This document shows positions 1 to 7,886 of a DNA stretch of 64,000 nt, piece by piece; position 1 is the first letter of the stretch, and the number at the start of each line of letters is the position of its first letter. The notes under the pieces are model-generated. The model did no database searches. It was not told where the DNA came from and saw only the letters and a list, made by a program, of their open reading frames with translations. Source of the stretch: Providencia hangzhouensis (lineage in GTDB: Bacteria; Pseudomonadota; Gammaproteobacteria; Enterobacterales; Enterobacteriaceae); NCBI RefSeq assembly GCF_029193595.2, contig NZ_CP135052.1, positions 3,782,001-3,846,000 of the forward strand. Reading direction: 5' to 3'. Both the position numbers and the translations under genes were made by a program.

Positions 1-260
1 TAAACAGTGAGTTGTGGTGTTGGGTACCATTGCTCCGCAGCTTGCGAAACATTTTTCCACACAATATAGCAAAGACTCGGTAACGTGAGTGAAATGGCAA
101 TAACCATGATAGTCAAAAAGGTGGCTAAAGGCTGTCTAAGCATATCAGCGAGCGCATTCAACCACGAATAACGCCACTGCTCTTTCCAACCGCCTTTTAA
201 TGCTTTACTTTTCGATTGCTTGGCTCGTTCCGGCTTACTTTTTCGGACATTCTTAGCCAT
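1..260 (-). CDS. ftsX: Cell division protein FtsX, N-terminal part (runs off the window)
   Basis: Membrane partner of the ATPase FtsE; the FtsEX complex couples divisome assembly to activation of cell-wall hydrolases. Only the first 86 codons are present. The start ATG (258-260) overlaps the end of ftsE by 8 bp, the usual translational coupling of this operon. The visible protein starts MAKNVRKSKPERAKQ, a basic cytoplasmic segment of about 50 residues, followed by the first membrane helix (TFLTIMVIAISLTLPSLCYI, about residues 52-71) and the start of the periplasmic loop. Gene order ftsY-ftsE-ftsX supports the call. The rest lies beyond base 1. Confidence 0.93.
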   Translation of the reverse strand, partial: MAKNVRKSKPERAKQSKSKALKGGWKEQWRYSWLNALADMLRQPLATFLTIMVIAISLTLPSLCYIVWKNVSQAAEQWYPTPQLTV

Positions 261-918
261 GTTGACCTCCAAGCATACGGCCTTCACTTAATGTAAGAAC
301 ACGGTAGTTACGGCGCTCAATCAATGCAATATCATGGGTTGCCATTAAAACGGTCACCCCTACACGGTTGAACTCTTCGAATAAACGCATTATCCCTTCT
401 GACAATTCACCATCAAGGTTACCTGTTGGTTCATCCGCTAATAACATCGTTGGCTTATTCACTACCGCTCGGGCAATACCGACACGCTGTTGCTCCCCAC
501 CAGATAACTGAATTGGAAAGTTTTTAGCTTTGTCCAATAACCCGACTTTATCTAATGCCGCAGAAACTCGGCGACGAATATCTTCGGTACTGGCACCAGA
601 AATGATTAGCGGCATTGCGACATTGTCATATACCGTTCGATCAAAAAGCAGGTGGTGATCCTGAAAAATCATCCCGATCTGCCGACGCAGAAACGGGATC
701 TCTCGATTTTTCAAGCGGCTGATATCATGACCATTGAATAAAATATGACCCGCACTTGGGCGTTCAATACCACAAATCAGTTTAAGTAATGTACTTTTAC
801 CTGCGCCTGAATGGCCTGTTAGAAATGCCATTTCTCCAGGTTGAAGATGAAAATCAACCCCTTGGAGTGCTTGGCGGCCACCGCGATAAGCTTTACTAAC
901 GTGTTCAAAGCGAATCAT
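253..918 (-). CDS. ftsE: Cell division ATP-binding protein FtsE
   Basis: ABC-type ATPase of the FtsEX complex, acting on the cytoplasmic face of the division site. The 221-residue protein has a Walker A motif (GHSGAGKST, about residues 36-44), the ABC signature LSGGEQQR (about 138-145), Walker B with MLLADEPTGNLDGE just after it, and the switch histidine in ATHD. Length is normal for the family. It lies 6 bp downstream of ftsY and overlaps ftsX, so the three are one transcription unit. Nothing is unusual. Confidence 0.97.
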   Translation of the reverse strand: MIRFEHVSKAYRGGRQALQGVDFHLQPGEMAFLTGHSGAGKSTLLKLICGIERPSAGHILFNGHDISRLKNREIPFLRRQIGMIFQDHHLLFDRTVYDNVAMPLIISGASTEDIRRRVSAALDKVGLLDKAKNFPIQLSGGEQQRVGIARAVVNKPTMLLADEPTGNLDGELSEGIMRLFEEFNRVGVTVLMATHDIALIERRNYRVLTLSEGRMLGGQHG

Positions 919-924
919 CGAAAA

Positions 925-2859
925 TTATTCCTCTCGGGCAAATAGAGCCTCGATAAAGTCATCTGCTTTAAATGGACGTAAATCTTCAATACCCTCACCA
1001 ATACCAATATAACGAATTGGAATACCAAATTGGTCGGCAATAGAGAAAATTACGCCACCTTTTGCTGTGCCATCGAGTTTAGTCAATGTGATACCTGTTA
1101 GACCGACCGCATCATCAAAAAGTTTTGCCTGACTTACCGCATTTTGTCCAGTACTTGCATCTAGCGTTAACATAATTTCATGGGGAGCATTTTCATCGAG
1201 TTTTTTCATTACCCGAACAATTTTTTTCAACTCTTCCATCAAGTGCGATTTATTTTGTAAACGTCCAGCGGTATCTGCAATTAAAACATCAACCCCTTTC
1301 GCTTGTGCTGATTGAATTGCATCAAAAATAACAGATGCAGGGTCTGCACCAGTATGTTGGGCTACCACAGGGATCTTATTACGCTCACCCCATACTTGAA
1401 GTTGCTCAACGGCTGCTGCACGGAAAGTGTCCCCCGCGGCTAACATGACGCTTTTTCCTTCCGACTGATATTGACGTGCTAATTTACCAATTGTAGTCGT
1501 TTTCCCGACCCCATTAACACCAACCATAAGAATAACATAGGGTTTTTTATCTTCAATCACGAGTGGTTTATCCACTTTCGCTAAAATATCAGACATTTCC
1601 TCACGCAATTTGCCATATAACGCTTCTGCATCCTTGAGTTCTTTACGGCTTGCATGTGCCGTTAAGTTATCAATGATTTTACGAGTGGTATCAACCCCGA
1701 CATCGGCAATCAATAGCTGTTCTTCTAGCTCTTCAAATAAGTCATCATCAATTTTTTTACCTGAAAACAGCCCAAAAAAACCTGAACCTAAATTCTGGCG
1801 AGTTTTTAATAACCCTTTCTTTAGCCTAGCAAAGAAACCTTCTTTTTTAGGTTTTTCTTGCTCTGTTGGTGAATTATTTTTTTCTTCTTCTAAACGTAAG
1901 CGCTCAGCTTCAGCTTCTTCCTCTGCAATTCTCGCTTCTTCTGCTGCTTGGTGCTCACGTTCCGCTTGTTCTTCGGCTAAACGGGCTTCTTCGGCTGCTT
2001 GACGTTCGCGTTCGGCTTGTTCTTCCGCTAAACGTGCTGCTTCTGCTGCTTGGCGCTCGCGTTCGGCTTGTTCTTCCGCTAAACGTGCCGCTTCTGCTGC
2101 TTGGCGCTCGCGTTCAGCCTGTTCTTCGGCTAAGCGTGCCGCTTCTGCTGCTTGGCGCTCGCGTTCAGCCTGTTCTTCGGCTAAGCGTGCCGCTTCTGCT
2201 GCTTGGCGTTCGCGTTCTGCTTGTTCTTCGGCTAAACGTGCCGCTTCTGCTGCTTGGCGTTCACGTTCCGCTTGTTCTTCGGCTAAACGTGCGACTTCTG
2301 CTGCTTGGCGCTCACGTTCCGCGTGTTCTTCGGCTGCTTGAATGACAGCTAACTCCGCCTGACGGCGTTGCTCTTCGGCCTCCTCTGCCGCTTGAATCGC
2401 AGCTAGCTCAAGCTGACGCTGACGTTCCATTTCTTCTTCAGCAATACGCATTGCTTCAGCTTCTTGACGCTCACGCTCAGCTTTTTCTTCCGCTAGTTTT
2501 TTCTCTTGGGCTTCCTGACGCGCTTGTTCTGCTTGCTCTTGGGCGGCTTGGAGTTCTGCTAGTTTCGCTTCTCGCTCACGTTCTGCTTGCTCTGTTGCTG
2601 CCTCAATCTCAGCTTGCTGTGCTTCATACTGACGTTCAGCTTCGTCTTCAGCGGCTTTAATCGCGGCTTGCTCTGCTTGATGTTGGCGTTCTACTTCGGC
2701 TGTTGCGGCATCTACCGCAGCTTCATGGGTTGATTGTTTTTCAACGTCCTTGATTATATCATTATCATTCTGTTGAGCTTCTTGTTGCTGGGTTTCTTCT
2801 TCATTTTTACGCCCAAACCCCAACCATGAGAAAAAACCTTTTTTCTTGTCTTTAGCCAT
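925..2859 (-). CDS. ftsY: Signal recognition particle receptor FtsY with expanded A domain
   Basis: SRP receptor GTPase that docks ribosome-nascent chain complexes at the inner membrane through Ffh. The 644-residue protein is about 150 residues longer than E. coli FtsY (497). It starts with a short amphipathic basic segment (MAKDKKKGFFSWLGFG), followed by a highly charged Glu/Ala/Arg coiled-coil A domain to about residue 335, and then the NG GTPase: second membrane-binding helix FFARLKKGL, G1 GVNGVGKTTT, DTFRAAAVEQL, G3 DTAGRLQNKSHLM, and G4 TKLDGTAKGG. The extra length comes from about eight 17-residue repeats in the A domain. First gene of ftsYEX, divergent from rsmD with a 276-bp gap. Confidence 0.97.
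   Translation of the reverse strand: MAKDKKKGFFSWLGFGRKNEEETQQQEAQQNDNDIIKDVEKQSTHEAAVDAATAEVERQHQAEQAAIKAAEDEAERQYEAQQAEIEAATEQAEREREAKLAELQAAQEQAEQARQEAQEKKLAEEKAERERQEAEAMRIAEEEMERQRQLELAAIQAAEEAEEQRRQAELAVIQAAEEHAERERQAAEVARLAEEQAERERQAAEAARLAEEQAERERQAAEAARLAEEQAERERQAAEAARLAEEQAERERQAAEAARLAEEQAERERQAAEAARLAEEQAERERQAAEEARLAEEQAEREHQAAEEARIAEEEAEAERLRLEEEKNNSPTEQEKPKKEGFFARLKKGLLKTRQNLGSGFFGLFSGKKIDDDLFEELEEQLLIADVGVDTTRKIIDNLTAHASRKELKDAEALYGKLREEMSDILAKVDKPLVIEDKKPYVILMVGVNGVGKTTTIGKLARQYQSEGKSVMLAAGDTFRAAAVEQLQVWGERNKIPVVAQHTGADPASVIFDAIQSAQAKGVDVLIADTAGRLQNKSHLMEELKKIVRVMKKLDENAPHEIMLTLDASTGQNAVSQAKLFDDAVGLTGITLTKLDGTAKGGVIFSIADQFGIPIRYIGIGEGIEDLRPFKADDFIEALFAREE
1936..2343 (-). repeat. 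51-bp tandem repeat array inside ftsY (about 8 copies)
   Basis: Eight contiguous 51-bp units, each coding for a variant of RQAAEAARLAEEQAERE, start at 1936, 1987, 2038, 2089, 2140, 2191, 2242 and 2293. Inner units are almost identical while the outer two diverge, the pattern expected of unequal exchange. The unit is a multiple of three, so changes in copy number keep the frame. The stop-free antisense frames across the array come from the repeat and are not genes. Confidence 0.9.
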
Positions 2860-3135
2860 TTGCCACTACACTCCTCGCGGTAAAAATATGGCACTCGATA
2901 ATCAAATCGCAATAAAATTATATGCAGTCTACCATTTCATCGCTCAGCAACACATATCTGAAAGAAAAATCCTGCCAATTTAATCTGAATTTTCGTGTTA
3001 AAACTGTGAAAATGAAGCACTATAATTGAAATACAGCCAATCAGAGATAACAACACTGCAACTTATCGCCTGACAGGTATACAATAGTAACAATCAAATT
3101 TAAGTACATAAACCCGTTAAGCAACAATAAACATT

Positions 3136-3717
3136 ATGGCAAAAAAACCACAATCTCCCTCTTTAGGGCAAATTCGTATTATCGGTGGGAAATGGCGCGG
3201 AAGAAAGCTGCCAGTTCGTGATAGTGAGGGCTTGCGCCCAACCACAGACAGAATTAAAGAAACATTATTTAACTGGTTGATGCCAATTATTCGGGATGCG
3301 CGTTGCTTAGATTGCTTCGCAGGCAGTGGTTCTCTGGGCTTTGAAGCACTTTCTCGTTTTGCAGAAACGGTCACCTTTATTGAGCTCGATAAACAAAACG
3401 CACAATTACTGGCTGAAAATAAAGCTCGCTTACAAGCCGATAACGCAACCGTAGTGAATCACAATAGCCTAAATTTTTTAAGCCAAGCAGGTATACCTTT
3501 TGACGTCGTTTTCATTGACCCACCATTTCGCAAAGGGCTGCTCAATGAAACCATTCAATTGTTAGAAAAAAACCAATGGTTAGCTGAAGAAAGCTGGATA
3601 TACGTTGAGTCAGAAGCGGAGTCACCACTTACTGACATCCCAGCTAATTGGCAACTTCATCGCGAAAAAATAGCAGGGCAAGTCGCATATCGCCTTTTTA
3701 TTCGAACTTCACTTTAG
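3136..3717 (+). CDS. rsmD: 16S rRNA (guanine-966-N2)-methyltransferase RsmD
   Basis: Methylates G966 of 16S rRNA in the 30S subunit using S-adenosylmethionine. The 193-residue protein has the N-terminal substrate segment (GKWRGRKLPV, GLRPTTDRIKETLFNWL), the SAM-binding motif LDCFAGSGSLGFEALSR (about residues 57-73), an acidic ribose-binding residue in FIELDKQN, and the catalytic IDPPF motif (about 126-130). Length matches the family. Divergent from ftsY and followed 10 bp later by the yhhL-like gene, as in E. coli. Confidence 0.96.
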   Translation: MAKKPQSPSLGQIRIIGGKWRGRKLPVRDSEGLRPTTDRIKETLFNWLMPIIRDARCLDCFAGSGSLGFEALSRFAETVTFIELDKQNAQLLAENKARLQADNATVVNHNSLNFLSQAGIPFDVVFIDPPFRKGLLNETIQLLEKNQWLAEESWIYVESEAESPLTDIPANWQLHREKIAGQVAYRLFIRTSL

Positions 3718-3727
3718 GGACAAAAAC

Positions 3728-4024
3728 ATGTTTATCAATATTGGACGCCTGCTCATGATTTGCGTTTGGGGCTTTATGGTCTTTAATCTCGTCCACCCAT
3801 TCCCTAAACCATTGAAATATTTTATGGATATTGCAATGGTTTTTATGATTTTCATGCACGCACTACAAACTATTTTCCTAAAAGCAACGCTGCCAAAAGG
3901 AGAGAAAATCTCTGGTTTAGTTCAATTACGCATTTTCTTTTTTGGCGTATTCGAAATGCTAGCCATGCAGAAAAAAAATAAAGCCGATTTAGAAGAAGCA
4001 AAGAAAAAACAATCAGGTGAATAA
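3728..4024 (+). CDS. yhhL: DUF1145 family small inner-membrane protein (YhhL-like)
   Basis: A 98-residue protein of unknown function with two to three predicted membrane helices (LLMICVWGFMVFNLV near the N-terminus, YFMDIAMVFMIFMHALQTIF in the middle, then LRIFFFGVFEMLAM) and a charged Lys/Glu-rich tail. The position directly after rsmD and before yhhM/yhhN is that of E. coli yhhL. A ribosome binding site (aggga) precedes the ATG, and it is probably co-transcribed with rsmD. It converges on yhhM with only 6 bp between stops. Confidence 0.85.
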   Translation: MFINIGRLLMICVWGFMVFNLVHPFPKPLKYFMDIAMVFMIFMHALQTIFLKATLPKGEKISGLVQLRIFFFGVFEMLAMQKKNKADLEEAKKKQSGE

Positions 4025-4030
4025 CTTATT

Positions 4031-4381
4031 CTACGCTGGCTCAAAACGAATAAACCGAGTACCTTGCATAATGAGCTTGCCTTCATGGCCAAGCTCAACG
4101 CCTTGATACTGTTCTTCCGTTACAATAGTTTTAATAATTTCGCCGCTTGATAGCGTTTTAAAGTGAATCTCATAGCGAAAAGTTTCAGGTGAAACAACAT
4201 CCCGCTCTCGAGAACGCATGTTAGGATAAGGGTAGTCTTTTTTGCTATCAACCTTTACTAAGTAGCTTACAGGCAAAGCGTTATCATTAAGTTCATTTTG
4301 CTTGCGTTGGTCAAAAAAACGCTTAGTGGCGAGCACCGCAATAATCGCTAAAACGATAATCAGTAATATTGGCTTATTCAT
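4031..4381 (-). CDS. yhhM: DUF2500 family protein (YhhM-like)
   Basis: A 116-residue protein with one N-terminal membrane anchor (ILLIIVLAIIAVLATKRFF) and a small soluble domain that probably faces the periplasm. No catalytic motif is visible. The position between yhhL and yhhN, on the opposite strand, matches E. coli yhhM, and the product has the family's length. Function is unknown. Confidence 0.85.
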   Translation of the reverse strand: MNKPILLIIVLAIIAVLATKRFFDQRKQNELNDNALPVSYLVKVDSKKDYPYPNMRSRERDVVSPETFRYEIHFKTLSSGEIIKTIVTEEQYQGVELGHEGKLIMQGTRFIRFEPA

Positions 4382-4502
4382 AATGTGTGCATTTTGCTTA
4401 AAAAGTCCGTCATGATAGTTTATCTTATTTAACTAAACAGGACACGTTTCTAAGTTACCGGATCCCTGCCGTGTCATTCATTGAACATATAAGGATGTGT
4501 AT

Positions 4503-5132
4503 ATGATTAGTTGGCCATTCCTCGCTGTACTCTTTTCCGGTTGGTTATATGTCGATGCCGCCTATCGAGGACCCGGGTGGCAACGTTGGTTATTTCGCCC
4601 AATCACACTGCTACTTTTATTACTTTGGGGTTGGAGCTCCGACGACCTTAACCTGCAAAATTATCTTATTCTTGCGGGGCTGCTAGTTTCTCTCGTTGCA
4701 GATCTTTCTCGCATGCTTTCAAGTGAGCACTTACTAGCTTCCGTCGCGTTGATGTTCTTGAGTTATTTGATTTATACCATCAGCTTCGGAATGCAATTTA
4801 ATTTCGGGCTCTATCTACCTTGGCTTGCCGCACCTCTGATTGTCGCTGCCGTTACTTTAGTTTTCATTTGGGGCAAGCTTGAAGGCCTACAAGCTATTGT
4901 TTTTGCATCATTAATAATGTGCATGATTATGGCATGGGTTGCTGGTGACCAATATTTTGGTCTCGGTCGTGAATACAACTTCTCAATCATGATTGGCGCA
5001 TCACTGCTATTTCTTTCTAACTGTATTTGGCTAATTGCTCGATTCCGTATTCCCTTTAAAGCCTCAAAAGCCGTTGTTGCAGCACTATACTTCCTTGGAC
5101 AGTTTTTCATTGTGCGAGCGATTTACTTATAA
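4503..5132 (+). CDS. yhhN: YhhN family lysoplasmalogenase-like membrane protein
   Basis: A polytopic protein of about 209 residues with seven to eight hydrophobic helices, in the YhhN/TMEM86 family; some members hydrolyse lysoplasmalogens, though the bacterial substrate is not settled. The ATG at 4503 is chosen over the in-frame GTG at 4497 because aagg at 4491-4494 is well spaced from it. Located between yhhM and zntA as in E. coli. It is followed by a 13-bp inverted repeat. Confidence 0.85.
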   Translation: MISWPFLAVLFSGWLYVDAAYRGPGWQRWLFRPITLLLLLLWGWSSDDLNLQNYLILAGLLVSLVADLSRMLSSEHLLASVALMFLSYLIYTISFGMQFNFGLYLPWLAAPLIVAAVTLVFIWGKLEGLQAIVFASLIMCMIMAWVAGDQYFGLGREYNFSIMIGASLLFLSNCIWLIARFRIPFKASKAVVAALYFLGQFFIVRAIYL

Positions 5133-5155
5133 TCACACCTTTTAGTCATACCATG

Positions 5156-5196
5156 CCAATTGATAAAAAGTGCTATTTGAGAATTTTATCAATTGG
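5156..5196. repeat. 13-bp perfect inverted repeat between yhhN and zntA
   Basis: The arms CCAATTGATAAAA (5156-5168) and TTTTATCAATTGG (5184-5196) are perfect complements around a 15-nt loop. No U-tract follows on either strand, so it may be a rho-independent-like hairpin of low strength or a 3'-end stabiliser for yhhN mRNA. It lies just upstream of the zntA promoter. Confidence 0.6.
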
Positions 5197-5211
5197 CCGC
5201 CCTATTTTTGT

Positions 5212-5243
5212 TTGACTCTGGAGTAGACTCCAGAGTGTAAACT
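5212..5243 (+). promoter_or_regulatory. zntA promoter with ZntR operator
   Basis: A -35 element TTGACT (5212-5217) and a -10 element TAAACT (5238-5243) are separated by 20 bp, the long spacer typical of MerR-family targets. The spacer holds the dyad CTGGAGT-a-GACTCCAG. This is nearly the same as my recollection of the E. coli zntA promoter bound by the zinc sensor ZntR. It predicts induction by excess Zn, Cd or Pb. zntR itself is not in the window. Confidence 0.9.
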
Positions 5244-5285
5244 TATCCGCAATGATAGAACACATTGTTTGATAAGGGGGCGCTT

Positions 5286-7688
5286 ATGCACTCACATTCC
5301 CATAAAGAAACACATAATCACACAAGTAGCTGCTGCTCTAGCAACAGTTGCTGTTCATCTACTGTAGCGGGCAATAGCCAAAAAGTTAGTGATGACTCAC
5401 ATACTCATGAACATGGCAGTGTGAAGAAACATCCTGACGACGATGAAGGCACTCACCGGCACAGTGGTGAATGTCATTCAACTCATGATCACGCCGCCAA
5501 TGACCATTCTGGTCATGATCACAAACATGGCAATAGCTGCGGGTTAACTGCGGATATCAGCAATGAAGTTGAGCCTACCCAAGCGGCAGGCCAGCGCTTT
5601 AGCTGGATCATCCGTGGTATGGATTGCCCAAGCTGTGCAAACAAAATTGAAACTGCAGTTAGGCAAATAAGTGAAGTAAAACAAGCCAAAGTGTTATTTG
5701 CTACGGAAAAACTGGTGGTTGATGCTAACACCGATATTAGTGTAGCGGTGCGTTCTACCGTTGAAACTGCGGGTTATGAATTACTTGAAGTCGGTGGCAA
5801 CAGTGCGGCAACTATCGCGCCACCACAAAGCTTACTCAATGAAGCTAAGCCCGTTATTATATTAGCGATTTTAATGGCGATTAGTTGGGGAATTGAGTTT
5901 ATCAATCCACAGTTGGGTAATATCGCCTTTATTTTAACCACTCTATTTGGGTTATACCCGATCGCACGTAAATCATTGCGCTTAATGAGAACGGGTTCCC
6001 CTTTTGCTATCGAAACTTTGATGTCCGTTGCCGCAATAGGCGCAATCTTTATTCAAGCAACAGAAGAAGCCGCAATGGTTATCTTACTGTTTATGTTAGG
6101 CGAAATGTTGGAATCCTATTCTGCCGGAAGGGCCCGACGAGGGGTTAGCGCCTTAATGGCACTGGTACCAGAAGACGCCGTTTTAATCAAAGATGGGCAA
6201 AAAACAACGATTCCTGTTGCGCAATTACGACCAGGAGACATTATTGAGATTGCACCGGGTGGGCGTTTACCTACCGATGCGGTGTTAGTGTCAGGTTTTG
6301 CCAGCTTTGATGAAAGTGCGTTAACAGGTGAGTCCGTTCCTGTAGAGCGTAATGTCGGTGAAAAGGTGGCTGCAGGCTGCTTATCTATTGATAGAGCCGT
6401 TCAAATGCAGGTGGTATCAGAGCAAGGTCAAAATGCGATTGACCGCATTTTACAGCTAATTGAGGAAGCTGAAGAACGCCGTGCGCCGATAGAACGCTTT
6501 ATTGACAGCTTTAGTCGAGTTTATACCCCAATCATTATGCTTATTTCAGCACTAGTGATTATTATTCCACCAATATTCTTCAGTGCACCATGGGAGACTT
6601 GGATTTACCGAGGTTTAACACTGTTATTAATCGGTTGTCCTTGTGCATTAGTGATTTCAACCCCTGCGGCGATAACGTCTGCACTGGCAACAGCAACACG
6701 CCGAGGTGCATTAATTAAAGGCGGTGCGGCACTTGAACAACTGGGCACTATCACGACAATTGCTTTAGATAAAACAGGCACACTCACGGAAGGTAAACCT
6801 CATGTCACTGACCTTATTCCTGTAGAAGGCATGACCGAAATTGAATTAGTCCAAATTACCGCCTCCGTTGAAGTGGGTTCACATCATCCTCTGGCAAAAG
6901 CGGTGGTGAATAAAGCAGAGGCGTTATCGTTAGGCATTGTTGAAGCACAAGTTCGTAAAGCATTGGCTGGAAAAGGAGTGGAGGGTGTACTTGATGGTAA
7001 GCGTATACTAGTGAGTGCGCCAAACCGCCTTGATATTCCACTCGATAGTGAATGGCAAAATAAGGTCGAAACATTAGAAGCTGAAGGAAAAACGGTTGTT
7101 GTCACACTCGAAAATGACCGCGTAATTGGTTTAACCGCACTGCAAGATACATTGCGCAGCGATGCAGTAGATACGATGAGCATGCTGAAAGCGCTCAATG
7201 TGAATGCTGTAATGCTAACAGGCGATAACCCTCGTGCTGCAAGCGCTATCGCGGGCCAATTAGGCATGGAATACCGCGCAGGGTTATTACCAGAAGATAA
7301 AGTGACGGCAGTTATGGCCCTTAATCGTAACCACAGCACAATGATGGTCGGTGATGGTATTAACGATGCCCCTGCAATGAAAGCGTCTAGTATCGGTGTT
7401 GCCATGGGTAGTGGTACTGATGTGGCATTAGAGACCGCCGATGCTGCATTAACCCATAACCGTTTGACTGGACTTGCAGAGATTATTGCATTATCTCGTG
7501 CGACTCGGAAAATTATTCGTGAAAATATAGCGATTGCCTTGGGGCTAAAAGCAATATTTCTGGTGACCAGTTTATTGGGAATTACCGGGCTTTGGGTCGC
7601 CGTACTTGCTGATTCAGGTGCAACAGCACTCGTCACTGCGAACGCTGTACGTTTACTGCGAGTCAAGTTACCTCAAGTGAAAAAATAA
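5286..7688 (+). CDS. zntA: Zn(II)/Cd(II)/Pb(II)-exporting P1B-type ATPase ZntA
   Basis: Pumps divalent soft metals from cytoplasm to periplasm. The start at 5286 is preferred over an in-frame TTG at 5265 because aaggggg (5274-5280) sits 5 bp before it; the product has 800 residues. The first ~90 residues are a His/Cys-rich tail with CC pairs (SSCCSSNSCCSS) and many HxH motifs. A heavy-metal domain with GMDCPSCANK follows. Catalytic signatures are TGES, CPC in GCPCALVIS (Cys about 451), phosphorylated Asp in DKTGT (about 495), SHHPLAKAV, and GDGINDAPAMK. E. coli ZntA has 732 residues; the surplus is mainly the N-terminal tail. Regulated by the ZntR promoter upstream. Confidence 0.97.
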   Translation: MHSHSHKETHNHTSSCCSSNSCCSSTVAGNSQKVSDDSHTHEHGSVKKHPDDDEGTHRHSGECHSTHDHAANDHSGHDHKHGNSCGLTADISNEVEPTQAAGQRFSWIIRGMDCPSCANKIETAVRQISEVKQAKVLFATEKLVVDANTDISVAVRSTVETAGYELLEVGGNSAATIAPPQSLLNEAKPVIILAILMAISWGIEFINPQLGNIAFILTTLFGLYPIARKSLRLMRTGSPFAIETLMSVAAIGAIFIQATEEAAMVILLFMLGEMLESYSAGRARRGVSALMALVPEDAVLIKDGQKTTIPVAQLRPGDIIEIAPGGRLPTDAVLVSGFASFDESALTGESVPVERNVGEKVAAGCLSIDRAVQMQVVSEQGQNAIDRILQLIEEAEERRAPIERFIDSFSRVYTPIIMLISALVIIIPPIFFSAPWETWIYRGLTLLLIGCPCALVISTPAAITSALATATRRGALIKGGAALEQLGTITTIALDKTGTLTEGKPHVTDLIPVEGMTEIELVQITASVEVGSHHPLAKAVVNKAEALSLGIVEAQVRKALAGKGVEGVLDGKRILVSAPNRLDIPLDSEWQNKVETLEAEGKTVVVTLENDRVIGLTALQDTLRSDAVDTMSMLKALNVNAVMLTGDNPRAASAIAGQLGMEYRAGLLPEDKVTAVMALNRNHSTMMVGDGINDAPAMKASSIGVAMGSGTDVALETADAALTHNRLTGLAEIIALSRATRKIIRENIAIALGLKAIFLVTSLLGITGLWVAVLADSGATALVTANAVRLLRVKLPQVKK

Positions 7689-7705
7689 TTTATACCAATT
7701 GATTT

Positions 7706-7731
7706 AAACGCCACACTAAGTGGCGTTTTTA
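7706..7731 (+). terminator. zntA rho-independent terminator
   Basis: The stem AAACGCCAC / GTGGCGTTT (9 bp) has a 5-nt loop and runs into TTTTT. It starts 17 bp after the zntA stop. Confidence 0.85.
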
Positions 7732-7886
7732 TTTACAACTATTCCAATATTTTGTTGTATTACAATATGTTAAATACAACCTTAATTAGAGAATTAGGAC
7801 TAACTTTTTCTCCATCAGTCTCAATCTTCGCTAAAATACGTTTTGTAAATAGATTATTTCGGCATGACGTTTAGCAGGTACTTGGC

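Noticed and set aside
1866..2345. 159-residue plus-strand frame rich in Leu/Val/Arg
   Set aside because: It is the antisense reading of the ftsY 51-bp repeats; no start signal and low-complexity content.
6884..7666. 260-residue minus-strand frame inside zntA
   Set aside because: Antisense shadow of a well-supported P-type ATPase gene with no recognisable domain.
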